Shown piece after piece: positions 1-5,544 of a stretch of DNA of 7,538 nt. The stretch covers positions 1 to 7,538 of the forward strand of contig JBCCRH010000318.1 in assembly GCA_039208045.1 (NCBI GenBank), given 5' to 3'. This DNA is from JBCCRH01 sp039208045. Lineage in GTDB: Bacteria > Bacteroidota > Bacteroidia > Chitinophagales > Saprospiraceae. The position numbers and the translations under genes are program-made. Numbering within the stretch: position 1 is the stretch's first letter; the number at the start of each line of letters is the position of its first letter. The notes under the pieces were generated by a model that searched no databases, had not been told where the DNA came from, and saw only the letters and a list, made by a program, of their open reading frames with translations.

Positions 1-612
1 CAAGCCAAAAGCAAAGCCCCCGATATGCGCCCACCAAGCCACACCAGCGGTTTCGGCAGTATTGACTTCGAGGGCGGCGGTGCCACTCATCCATTGTTGC
101 CAAATCCAGAGGCCGAGGAAGATATAGGCAGATACGTTGAAGCTAAAGATGATGAATAGGACGCGGATGCGGGAAGTGGGGAACATGACTAAGTAGGCCC
201 CCATGACGGCGGAGATCGCACCGCTAGCGCCTACCGTTGGGATTTCGCTGTAGAGATTGAAGTAGATATGGGCGGCGTGCGCGGCAAGGCCACCGAGGAG
301 ATAAAAGATGAAGAAGCGGAAACTCCCAATGGTGGCTTCGATATTATCGGCAAAGACCCATAGGAAGAGCATATTGCCGATAAGGTGCATCCAGCCGCCG
401 TGGAGGAACATGCTGGTGACTAGGGTAAAGAGGTCTTTGCCCTGCATAGTTTCAACAGGGATAGAGCCGTATTCGAAGATGAAGGCGTTGAGCTGGTTGG
501 GGGGCAGGCTGATTTGGAATAGGAAAATACCGACATTAAGCGCAATAAAGCTGTAGCTCAGCAGCGGGAAGTGCCCGCCTTTTACTTGGTCATCACCGAT
601 GGGGAAAATCAT
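1..612 (-). CDS. Rhomboid family intramembrane serine protease (C-terminus cut by window edge)
   Basis: Translating the minus strand from the ATG at 612-610 gives 204 codons with no stop up to the window edge. The protein is a polytopic membrane protein with the full rhomboid signature. FLHGGWMHLIGN lies at residues 69-80 and includes the HxxxN motif (H76, N80) of the second core helix. GASGAISAVMGAY follows with the nucleophile Ser130. The general-base His196 is in WWAHIGGFAFG near the edge. Rhomboids cleave substrate transmembrane helices inside the membrane with this Ser/His dyad; the substrate here is unknown. The short N-terminus before the first helix and the loop FRFF...YLLGG fit the bacterial form. 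The upstream ATG at 617 is followed by a stop after one codon, so 612 is the usable start. It is transcribed divergently from the YHYH gene. Recognition is from motifs and is strong; the remaining C-terminal residues are outside the window. Confidence 0.95.
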   Translation of the reverse strand, partial: MIFPIGDDQVKGGHFPLLSYSFIALNVGIFLFQISLPPNQLNAFIFEYGSIPVETMQGKDLFTLVTSMFLHGGWMHLIGNMLFLWVFADNIEATIGSFRFFIFYLLGGLAAHAAHIYFNLYSEIPTVGASGAISAVMGAYLVMFPTSRIRVLFIIFSFNVSAYIFLGLWIWQQWMSGTAALEVNTAETAGVAWWAHIGGFAFGL

Positions 613-753
613 TGCATTGGATTTTGGGCGAAGATACTAGCCCTAGTGAAAAGAAAATAGTGTTAAGGAAGAATTAAATTCATTTTGGGCCGCAAGGGAT
701 GGTGGTGGCGGATGTCAAAGTCATACATTTTATTATCCATCAATCTAAATTGT
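613..753. promoter_or_regulatory. Divergent intergenic region between rhomboid and YHYH genes
   Basis: These 141 bases must hold the promoters of both flanking genes. No perfect TAnnTTTG box is present. The closest on the minus strand is TATCTTCG, about 20 nt before the rhomboid start; on the plus strand it is TCATTTTG at 680-687. Each is one mismatch from consensus. The 9-mer ATTTTGGGC occurs twice in the same orientation (621-629 and 682-690). Nothing coding is evident; an in-frame TTG at 685 and ATG at 712 would extend the YHYH gene but spoil its signal peptide. Confidence 0.3.
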
Positions 754-1689
754 ATGATGAATCTGACCCTAAAAGTTGGCCTATGGCTACTACTGTCCAT
801 TTTGGCCGCTTGTAATTCTTCTTCTACTGTGCTTGGTGATGACGACACTGTAGCACTTGATTGTGAAGACGTAGCTACTATCGAACCCATCAATCAACGT
901 GGTGGGTGTACAGAAACACTTGCTCACACTCCTGAAGTGACTATTGCTATCAGTGGCGATCAGCGTATTTTTAGTTCGAATGCCATTCCGGATCACCGCG
1001 TGGGACTTTTCGGAGGTGGTGCCGGCTCGCTGAATAACAATGCCATTTCTCCTATTGAAGATACCTACTCGATTCCTCTAACACCCACTTTAGCAGATAG
1101 CCCGACTTACTTGCTTGACCCCACTGCTGGCCCACGCTATGAATTCGGCATCTTACTCAATGGCGTATCGCTCGATCCAGAAGCAGCAGAGCCTTGGCCG
1201 CACGATGGTCTTTTCTCTTTTTCTACCAAAAACTGGAATTGGAACCTAGACGCCATGAACATCAATCTGGGCTTGGACTGCAACAATGCGCATGTACAGC
1301 CTTCCGGCAAATACCACTACCACGGTGCGCCGACGCTCTACTTGGAATCGCTTGATCTTCGTTCTGATCAAATGACATTGATTGGATATGCCGCAGATGG
1401 ATTTCCACTCTATTACCAGGATGGGTCTCCCTTATCATCTAGCTTTCGCTTAAAAACCGGGGAGCGCCCGGGGGATGGAGAAAGTGCCCCTTGCGGGGAA
1501 TATACGGGTATTTATACCAATGACTTCGAATATGTGGAAGGGCTAGGTGATTTGGATGAATGCAATGGGCGATATGGAGCGACACCGGAGTATCCAAGTG
1601 GCACCTACTATTATGTGCTGACTAGCACGTTTCCGTTTTTGCCGCGTTGCCTAAAGGGCACGCCTTCTGCTGATTTTCGCTTACGCTAA
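754..1689 (+). CDS. YHYH-domain lipoprotein
   Basis: A 311-residue predicted lipoprotein. I chose the ATG at 754 (another at 757) over the upstream TTG at 685 and ATG at 712, because only this start gives a clean lipoprotein signal: a short polar start with one Lys, a Leu-rich core, and the lipobox L17-A18-A19-C20. The mature part has a Ser/Asp-rich linker and then the YHYH domain. The defining motif Y-H-Y-H is at residues 187-190, in HVQPSGKYHYHGAP. It is followed by LIGYAADGFPLYY, an acidic Gly-rich stretch (GERPGDGES), and the family's typical end GTYYYVLTSTFPFLPRC. The YHYH family is widespread in secreted bacterial proteins; its biochemical role is not established. The His and Asp content could suit metal binding, but that is a guess. 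The gene is 12 nt upstream of the next one, so the two are probably one transcript. Confidence 0.88.
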   Translation: MMNLTLKVGLWLLLSILAACNSSSTVLGDDDTVALDCEDVATIEPINQRGGCTETLAHTPEVTIAISGDQRIFSSNAIPDHRVGLFGGGAGSLNNNAISPIEDTYSIPLTPTLADSPTYLLDPTAGPRYEFGILLNGVSLDPEAAEPWPHDGLFSFSTKNWNWNLDAMNINLGLDCNNAHVQPSGKYHYHGAPTLYLESLDLRSDQMTLIGYAADGFPLYYQDGSPLSSSFRLKTGERPGDGESAPCGEYTGIYTNDFEYVEGLGDLDECNGRYGATPEYPSGTYYYVLTSTFPFLPRCLKGTPSADFRLR

Positions 1690-1701
1690 ATACTAAACCT
1701 A

Positions 1702-2274
1702 ATGAACAAGATGCTCTTCATCCAGCTGTTCTGTTGGGTAGGTATTACTGCTGCTTGGGCGCACGAGCCTGCTGCCATTTATGCCACTCTAAAAATAGAG
1801 CAGCAACAACTAAAAGTGGCACTCGAAGTACCCTGGACTTTTGTAGAAGGGGTACAAGCATGGGCAGCAACGAAAAATCAGCCTGCTGATTTTGATATGC
1901 AACTCAGCAGCTATTTACAAGGAAACTTCCAACTATTTCGTAAAAAAAAACGCTTAGTAGCGAATCAGATAGCGCTAGAAGGTGGTTCACATCAGCATAG
2001 TGCTACGATTTATCTATCCTACCAGACGACTGCCCTGGAAGGGCTGAAGTTGAGTAATACGCTCTTATTTAATATTCATGCTCGGCAGAAAAACACGCAT
2101 TTGGTTTATTTTAAAAATGGAAAACAAGGGAGGTTTATCACTCGGCCAGAGCAGCAGGAAGTTTTTTTAAGTGCTGATAATCAAACAACTAATCGATCAC
2201 TCCACACCACGCTCTTTACCTTATTTACGACCTTTTTACTAATTGGTCTTGTTGTTAAGAGCAGATTATTCTAA
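1702..2274 (+). CDS. Small exported protein with C-terminal membrane anchor, function unknown
   Basis: A 190-residue protein I do not recognise as a named family. It starts with a signal peptide ending in AWA before His-Glu-Pro (cleavage near residue 20). A roughly 140-residue extracytoplasmic domain follows with alternating hydrophobic pattern suggesting beta strands (for example ATLKIEQQQLKVALEVPW). It ends in one hydrophobic helix (LFTLFTTFLLIGLVV) and a short basic tail KSRLF, so it is probably tail-anchored in the inner membrane facing the periplasm. The mature N-terminus 'AHEP...' followed by a beta-rich segment faintly recalls the N-terminal part of HupE/UreJ-type proteins, but the multi-helix HupE part is absent. 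It lies 12 nt after the YHYH gene, which suggests a shared function. A run of nine A (1942-1950) encodes three lysines within FRKKKRL; the frame is intact on both sides. Confidence 0.75.
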   Translation: MNKMLFIQLFCWVGITAAWAHEPAAIYATLKIEQQQLKVALEVPWTFVEGVQAWAATKNQPADFDMQLSSYLQGNFQLFRKKKRLVANQIALEGGSHQHSATIYLSYQTTALEGLKLSNTLLFNIHARQKNTHLVYFKNGKQGRFITRPEQQEVFLSADNQTTNRSLHTTLFTLFTTFLLIGLVVKSRLF

Positions 2275-2284
2275 TTTTTATACC

Positions 2285-2308
2285 CAATAGGGTGATAGTT
2301 AGCTATTG
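2285..2308 (+). other. Weak hairpin after the YHYH unit
   Basis: CAATAG at 2285-2290 pairs with CTATTG at 2303-2308 around a 12-nt loop. A smaller ACCC-AATA-GGGT hairpin overlaps it. The stem is AT-rich and has no T-tract behind it, so a terminator role is only possible. It lies 11 nt after the preceding stop and 40 nt before the sigma factor start. Confidence 0.2.
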
Positions 2309-2347
2309 CCACTACACTTACTAATAGACTCACCAATGATTTAACTT

Positions 2348-2896
2348 ATGCAACAAAAAGCCATACTTCAGTTGGTTCGCCAAAACCGAGAACTAGCCTT
2401 TCGGCAATTGTACCTGAGCTGTTACCCGAAGGTAGCGCGGATGATTCAGCAGATGGGCGGCCAGCAGGCGGATGCCCAGGACGTTTTTCAGGATAGCCTG
2501 ATTGTGCTCTATGAAAAAGTGGTGCAGGGCAAAACGACTCAGATTGAGCAAGTAGAATCCTATTTGCAAGGCATTGCCCGCCACTTGTGGCTCCAAAAAA
2601 GCCGCCAGCAGCAGCGCATGCCCTTGGATAGCCTCGAAGAAGTGGCGGTACCCGCAGATTTTTACCCCACTGAAAAGATACAGCTGCGCCTGAGCCGCTA
2701 CCTCGAAAAAGCGGGCAAAAAGTGCATGGCCTTACTACAGGCTTTCTACTACCATCAGCAATCCCTTTCGGAAATTGCGACGCAATTTGGCTACAGCAAT
2801 ACCCGCTCTGCCACCGTACAAAAATTCAAGTGCCTTCAAAAAGTACGCGAAGTCGTCAAAACCAAAGCCAACGCTTATGAAACTATTGTGGAATAA
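2348..2896 (+). CDS. ECF-type RNA polymerase sigma factor
   Basis: A 182-residue sigma-70 family protein of the short, two-domain extracytoplasmic-function type. Sigma region 2 covers about residues 15-85. It includes FRQLYLSCYPKVARMIQQMG and the core-binding motif around D45-V46-F47-Q48-D49, then the SYLQGIARHLWLQKSR segment that normally contacts the -10 element. Region 4 covers about residues 125-170; LSEIATQFGYSN is the helix-turn-helix and KFKCLQKVREVV its recognition-end helix. Region 3 is absent, as usual for this group. Such factors redirect RNA polymerase to a small regulon and are usually held by a partner encoded next door. The following gene overlaps this one by 20 nt and is the obvious candidate. 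No target promoter can be assigned from the window. Confidence 0.88.
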   Translation: MQQKAILQLVRQNRELAFRQLYLSCYPKVARMIQQMGGQQADAQDVFQDSLIVLYEKVVQGKTTQIEQVESYLQGIARHLWLQKSRQQQRMPLDSLEEVAVPADFYPTEKIQLRLSRYLEKAGKKCMALLQAFYYHQQSLSEIATQFGYSNTRSATVQKFKCLQKVREVVKTKANAYETIVE

Positions 2897-3137
2897 CACC
2901 CGCCGCATCGAACGCTTTTTGCGCAAGCAGCTTTCGCTAAAAAGCCAAGCCCTTTCTGCACAGCAATTGCAGACCGACCCTGCCTACGCCACCGACGTAC
3001 TAGCCCAACAGCGCACCTACCACCTCCTCACCCTCCTAGGCCGCCGTCAGCTAAAGCGAGAAATTCAAGAAGTGGAACGAAAAGTGCTACAAGAACATCC
3101 AACGCTAGAGCAGGAAATCACAGCTATTTTTAGGTAA
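2877..3137 (+). CDS. Small soluble protein overlapping the sigma gene; possible anti-sigma factor or sigma partner
   Basis: An 86-residue protein beginning at the ATG at 2877, inside the last codons of the sigma gene in another frame (20-nt overlap), which implies translational coupling. The frame is open further upstream, but those codons only restate the sigma gene out of frame, so I reject the longer version. The sequence is charged and helical: IERFLRKQLSL, then a segment around TDPAYATDVLAQQ, then LLGRRQLKREIQEVERKVLQ. This layout ('IE-x-YL-x-x-x-LS ... DP-x-x-A-x-x-V-x-x-Q') resembles the cytoplasmic N-terminal part of many Bacteroidota anti-sigma-like proteins encoded after ECF sigma genes. 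Those usually continue into a membrane helix; this one stops before any. It ends in two consecutive TAA codons (3135-3140). The anti-sigma role is inferred from position and pattern only. Confidence 0.7.
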   Translation: MKLLWNNTRRIERFLRKQLSLKSQALSAQQLQTDPAYATDVLAQQRTYHLLTLLGRRQLKREIQEVERKVLQEHPTLEQEITAIFR

Positions 3138-3244
3138 TAAAGAGAATCCGTAATCCATAACCAAAAACACGGCACTCGTAATCCGGCACCCATACCCCAT
3201 TCACCCCTAAATCCCTAAACTCTCAAACTCCTAAACTAACTAAC
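3138..3244 (+). promoter_or_regulatory. Leader of the clpP-like gene with a G-free tract
   Basis: This 107-nt gap precedes the peptidase gene. Its first half carries CGTAATCC twice (3149-3156 and 3177-3184). From 3187 to the T of the start codon at 3246 there is not a single G. That stretch holds three copies of CCTAAA (3206-3211, 3214-3219, 3230-3235). Such an A/C/T-only leader should be poorly structured in RNA. No TAnnTTTG promoter box is seen. Whether the repeats are regulatory or low-complexity drift cannot be told here. Confidence 0.35.
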
Positions 3245-3892
3245 ATGTCTCCAACCGCAACCTCCATCCCGATGGTCATTGACAACAGTGATCGCAACGA
3301 ACGGGCCTACGATATCTACAGCTTACTGCTCAAAGAGCGGATCATTTTCTTAGGCACCCAGGTACACGACCAAATCGCTAACCTACTAGTGGCGCAGCTA
3401 CTGTATTTGGATAGTCAAGATAATAAGCTCCCCATCAATATGTATATCAATAGCCCTGGCGGCAGCGTGTATGCAGGCTTGGCGATCCTGGACGCGATGC
3501 GTATGGTAAAAGCCCCAGTCTACACCACCGCAGTAGGCGTAACAGCAAGTATGGGCACGGTGCTCCTATCGGCAGGAGAAAAAGGCCATCGCTATGCGCT
3601 GCCGCATGCTACCATACATATGCACCCGGCGGGTGGTGGGGCGCAGGGCTATACCGAAGATGTACGCATTGCGTATCATGAGCAGGAGCGCTTGGAGAAA
3701 CAATTGTTTCACCTGATTGCGCAGCATACTGGGAAGAGCTGGCAGGCCATTGAACAGGATTTTAAACGCGATCGCTTTATGAATGCCCTAGAGGCAAAAG
3801 AGTATGGCTTGGTAGATCAGATCTTGGGGGAAACGTCGGATGTGATTTGGCTGAAGCCGCCAAGAATAGAGGTGGGAGTAGCGGAGCGCTAG
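3245..3892 (+). CDS. clpP: ATP-dependent Clp protease proteolytic subunit (divergent ClpP, possibly a second paralogue)
   Basis: A 215-residue ClpP-family serine peptidase of normal length. ClpP forms a double-heptamer chamber that degrades proteins unfolded by ClpX- or ClpA/C-type ATPases in the cytoplasm. The N-terminus IPMVIDNSDRNERAYDIYS and the motif KERIIFLGTQV match the family closely. The catalytic triad is complete: Ser102 in GVTASMG, His127 in IHMHPAGGG, and Asp191 in EYGLVDQIL. YINSPGGSVYAG (67-78) and DRFMNALEAKEYG are also conserved. The histidine neighbourhood differs from the usual IHQPLGG form, reading M-H-P-A-G-G. The tail after residue 193 ends in a basic/hydrophobic segment. 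No clpX or trigger-factor gene is adjacent, although clpX commonly lies next to the housekeeping clpP, so this may be an extra paralogue. The leader has no G and no Shine-Dalgarno sequence. The family call is firm; the paralogue status is inferred. Confidence 0.92.
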   Translation: MSPTATSIPMVIDNSDRNERAYDIYSLLLKERIIFLGTQVHDQIANLLVAQLLYLDSQDNKLPINMYINSPGGSVYAGLAILDAMRMVKAPVYTTAVGVTASMGTVLLSAGEKGHRYALPHATIHMHPAGGGAQGYTEDVRIAYHEQERLEKQLFHLIAQHTGKSWQAIEQDFKRDRFMNALEAKEYGLVDQILGETSDVIWLKPPRIEVGVAER

Positions 3893-3900
3893 CATCGGGA

Positions 3901-4043
3901 GAAAGGTCATGATGAATAATGATATGGATAATAATATCGATCTGTTTAACGATATTCCTGATGCTGAATTCAGTACCTGGATTTTGGGTAGGCCCGAAAG
4001 ACGCTTTCAGTGGTTTGGGGGGTATGTATTTGAGGTCATGGAG
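3901..4043 (+). pseudogene. Orphan 3' fragment of the tandem lipoprotein family
   Basis: Over 143 nt without indels this matches the 3' end of the lipoprotein genes downstream, best the second copy (6074-6216). By hand count about 13 positions differ. In frame it reads MMNNDMDNNIDLFNDIP, then WILGRPERRFQWFGG, then YVFEVME. Homology starts within 10 nt of the clpP stop; the 5' four-fifths of the gene, including the signal peptide, is absent. At the end the family's stop codon is replaced by CGA and the frame runs on to 4175 through the antisense of the toxin gene. The 88-codon frame beginning at 3909 therefore has no export signal and a non-homologous tail, and is unlikely to be a working gene. 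It is either the remnant of a former array member or a separately copied 3' module. Confidence 0.8.
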
Positions 4044-4059
4044 CGAGGTCGGAATGAAC

Positions 4060-4365
4060 CTACATTCGCATTTGAATATGTCTCACCAAATCCATTTTTT
4101 CATGTAAAATCGCAAGAATGTAAAAAGCTTGCTCTTCTTTTTGAAAACCAAAAACATAGTGATGCTGACATTTGACGAACTTCACCTCTGGTGTTGTGTT
4201 GGGCATAATCCGCACTAAATTGCTCATAGCGAGCCTTGCAGCACATTCATTGAGCAAAGCAATATACTTTTCAGCTTGCTTCTCACCAAACCGCTCTATA
4301 GTATAGTCAATGATACTATTTAAATCTTCTACTGCACTGGGGCTTAGTTGAAATGGTACTGTCAT
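4060..4365 (-). CDS. Type II toxin of the RelE/ParE family
   Basis: A 101-residue protein with the ParE-like layout. It has a short first strand (FQLSPSAVEDLNSI), a helical hairpin (IDYTIERFGEKQAEKYIALLNECAARLA), a central strand with KCQHHYVFGFQ, and the ending FYILAILHEKMDLVRHI, matching the family's 'I-x-x-I-x-H-x-x-M-D' end. ParE-type members poison DNA gyrase while RelE types cut ribosome-bound mRNA; this sequence looks closer to ParE, but the target cannot be decided from it. Its ATG overlaps the antitoxin's TGA by four bases (ATGA at 4365-4362), so translation is coupled. Its 3' end lies 17 nt from the lipoprotein fragment on the other strand. The length is normal and the frame intact. 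Confidence 0.85.
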   Translation of the reverse strand: MTVPFQLSPSAVEDLNSIIDYTIERFGEKQAEKYIALLNECAARLAMSNLVRIMPNTTPEVKFVKCQHHYVFGFQKEEQAFYILAILHEKMDLVRHIQMRM

Positions 4366-4613
4366 TGTGACTTCTTCGCATTGATGCGTTCCTGAAAAAT
4401 CTCCAGAAACGATTTGCTTACAGACGCTCCTTTATCGACTTCTTTAATCCGTCCTTGAATAAAGGCACGAAGCGCTTCCCATTCATCCTCCTTTTGATCT
4501 CCTTGAGGAAGGAGTTTATCCAAGACAAATTCCTTAATGGTTTTGCCCTGCAATGCAGCCATTGCCTTAATCTGGTAATGCTGCTCTGGTGATATTTCGA
4601 TGCTTAGTCTCAT
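4362..4613 (-). CDS. Type II antitoxin, ribbon-helix-helix (ParD-like)
   Basis: An 83-residue protein encoded first in the toxin-antitoxin pair. I place the start at the ATG at 4613-4611. Upstream in-frame ATGs at 4619 and 4682 add Cys-rich, non-conserved residues, and the latter would begin upstream of the predicted promoter. The N-terminus MRLSIEISPEQ is the DNA-binding strand of a ribbon-helix-helix fold. Two helices follow, HYQIKAMAALQG and TIKEFVLDKLLP, separated by the usual Lys-Thr turn. The remaining half (about residues 38-83) is charged and ends in SFLEIFQERINAKKSQ, the part that would wrap and neutralise the toxin. Antitoxins of this type repress their own operon with the toxin as co-repressor, which agrees with the palindrome just upstream. 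Confidence 0.82.
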   Translation of the reverse strand: MRLSIEISPEQHYQIKAMAALQGKTIKEFVLDKLLPQGDQKEDEWEALRAFIQGRIKEVDKGASVSKSFLEIFQERINAKKSQ

Positions 4614-4634
4614 GCACATAAAGATACAACATAC

Positions 4635-4648
4635 TGTACAAATGTACA
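4635..4648 (-). promoter_or_regulatory. Palindromic operator overlapping the toxin-antitoxin promoter
   Basis: TGTACA-AA-TGTACA is two copies of the self-complementary hexamer TGTACA, one helical turn or less apart, starting 22 nt upstream of the antitoxin ATG. On the minus strand the same bases contain TACATTTG (plus 4646-4639), a perfect match to the Bacteroidota -7 box TAnnTTTG. Transcription would start about 20 nt before the antitoxin start. The -33 element is not clear. A ribbon-helix-helix dimer pair bound here would block the promoter directly. Confidence 0.6.
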
Positions 4649-4773
4649 ATTTGTTGTTAGCTAAACTAATGGGTTGATCCAATGTCTCAACAAGAAAGGA
4701 AAAGTCGATCTGATTCTTGGCTGAGGTAATGATGAAACAACGTATTTACTATTGATAAAAAGCGTCTATCTTG

Positions 4774-4805
4774 TTGAATCTATATGCTCTCTTTTTGTAA
4801 TTTTA
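4774..4805 (+). promoter_or_regulatory. Possible promoter of the lipoprotein array
   Basis: TAATTTTA at 4798-4805 is one base off the TAnnTTTG -7 box. A TTG at 4774-4776 lies 21 nt upstream, a suitable -33 spacing. The start would fall roughly 50 nt before the ATG at 4865. The rest of the 4614-4864 gap holds only the antitoxin promoter region on the other strand and no gene I can see. There is no similar box between the array genes, so this would drive all three. Confidence 0.3.
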
Positions 4806-4864
4806 GACCGTGTGGATAATGCGTGGGTAATTCTTATTTTACTAATCTGCTATTTATTGAGATC

Positions 4865-5530
4865 ATGCACAGCTTGAAAGCTTTCTTTAAAGTTGTAATA
4901 ATTACGCTCTTTATTCAGGCTTGCGAAAAAGAAGAGTGCAGCGTAGGCGGTGGCTACGAATTCGTCGTTCCTGCCACGCTGAGCCCTGCATTGCGTACAT
5001 ACCGTATTGGTGATACCATTACAATCCATTCAGAATTTGAGCATGACGTTTACGAATCAAAAACAGAGCGAACGTATCGACTAGAAAATTTTCGCTTTTT
5101 CCCTGCCACGGAAATCAAAAAAATAGATGAAGAGCCCATCCGAAGCTCCTTAAGCTCATTTGAAGTAATCGTAGCTCCTACTTTTGATTATGAAGTACTT
5201 ACATTCAGTAGTGGAGATCAATTACTCGTGGGGGAATATAACTACGACGGTACTTTTTACACGCTTGAATATCAACTCATTCCCAAACAAACTGGCCTAT
5301 TTTTCTTTGAGCAAGGCATTAGCACAGAATTAGATGAAGACCAAGGCTTTGAAGGTAAATGTAATAATGTTGACATTAGTGTAGGAAAGGTATCGATGAA
5401 TGATGATGCAGATAATAATATCGATCTGTTTAATGATATTCCTGATGCTGAATTTGGTGCCTGGATTTTGGGTAGGCCCGAAAGGCGCTTTCAGTGGTTT
5501 GGGGGATATGTGATTGAGGTGGTGGAATAA
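4865..5530 (+). CDS. Tandem lipoprotein, copy 1 (uncharacterised family)
   Basis: A 221-residue predicted lipoprotein of a family I do not recognise. I start at the ATG at 4865, giving a basic N-terminus, a hydrophobic core VVIITLFI, and the lipid Cys20 in IQAC. The longer GTG start at 4823 would bury the signal peptide behind 14 extra residues. The lipobox has an unusual Gln at -2. Next comes EKEEC: Lys at +3 followed by two acidic residues matches the K-(D/E)2 export signal known from Capnocytophaga surface lipoproteins. The mature protein appears beta-rich: YEFVVPATLSPALRTYRIGD, FFPATEIKKIDEEPI, LTFSSGDQLL, then LDEDQGFEGKCNN and the conserved end from DADNNIDLFNDIP to YVIEVVE. Two further Cys (in EEC and GKC) could form a disulfide. 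Its signal peptide differs from those of copies 2 and 3; it is the first gene of the array. Confidence 0.8.
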   Translation: MHSLKAFFKVVIITLFIQACEKEECSVGGGYEFVVPATLSPALRTYRIGDTITIHSEFEHDVYESKTERTYRLENFRFFPATEIKKIDEEPIRSSLSSFEVIVAPTFDYEVLTFSSGDQLLVGEYNYDGTFYTLEYQLIPKQTGLFFFEQGISTELDEDQGFEGKCNNVDISVGKVSMNDDADNNIDLFNDIPDAEFGAWILGRPERRFQWFGGYVIEVVE

Positions 5531-5544
5531 CATGTATTTCTAAA

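Noticed and set aside
308..556. Plus-strand open frame of 82 codons
   Set aside because: It is the antisense of the rhomboid gene, whose motifs and catalytic residues are clear on the minus strand.
685..753. N-terminal extension of the YHYH protein from a TTG start
   Set aside because: It would put 23 residues, including WWW, before a perfect lipoprotein signal peptide; the ATG at 754 is far better.
663..996. Minus-strand frames opposite the start of the YHYH gene
   Set aside because: No recognisable motifs; they lie antisense to a well-supported signal peptide and domain.
1942..1950. Run of nine A as a programmed slippage site
   Set aside because: The frame is intact on both sides and no useful alternative frame follows; it is an ordinary Lys-Lys-Lys run.
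2775..2876. Longer start for the sigma partner protein
   Set aside because: The extra 34 residues only reflect the sigma gene read out of frame; the ATG at 2877 gives the coupled overlap.
2393..2926. Minus-strand frames opposite the sigma gene
   Set aside because: Antisense to conserved sigma regions 2 and 4; no independent signal.
3909..4175. Functional 88-residue protein after clpP
   Set aside because: Its first 45 residues are a lipoprotein C-terminus without signal peptide and the remainder is antisense to the toxin gene.
4683..4822. Hidden gene in the gap between the antitoxin and the array
   Set aside because: Several stops in all plausible frames and no motif; it reads as intergenic.
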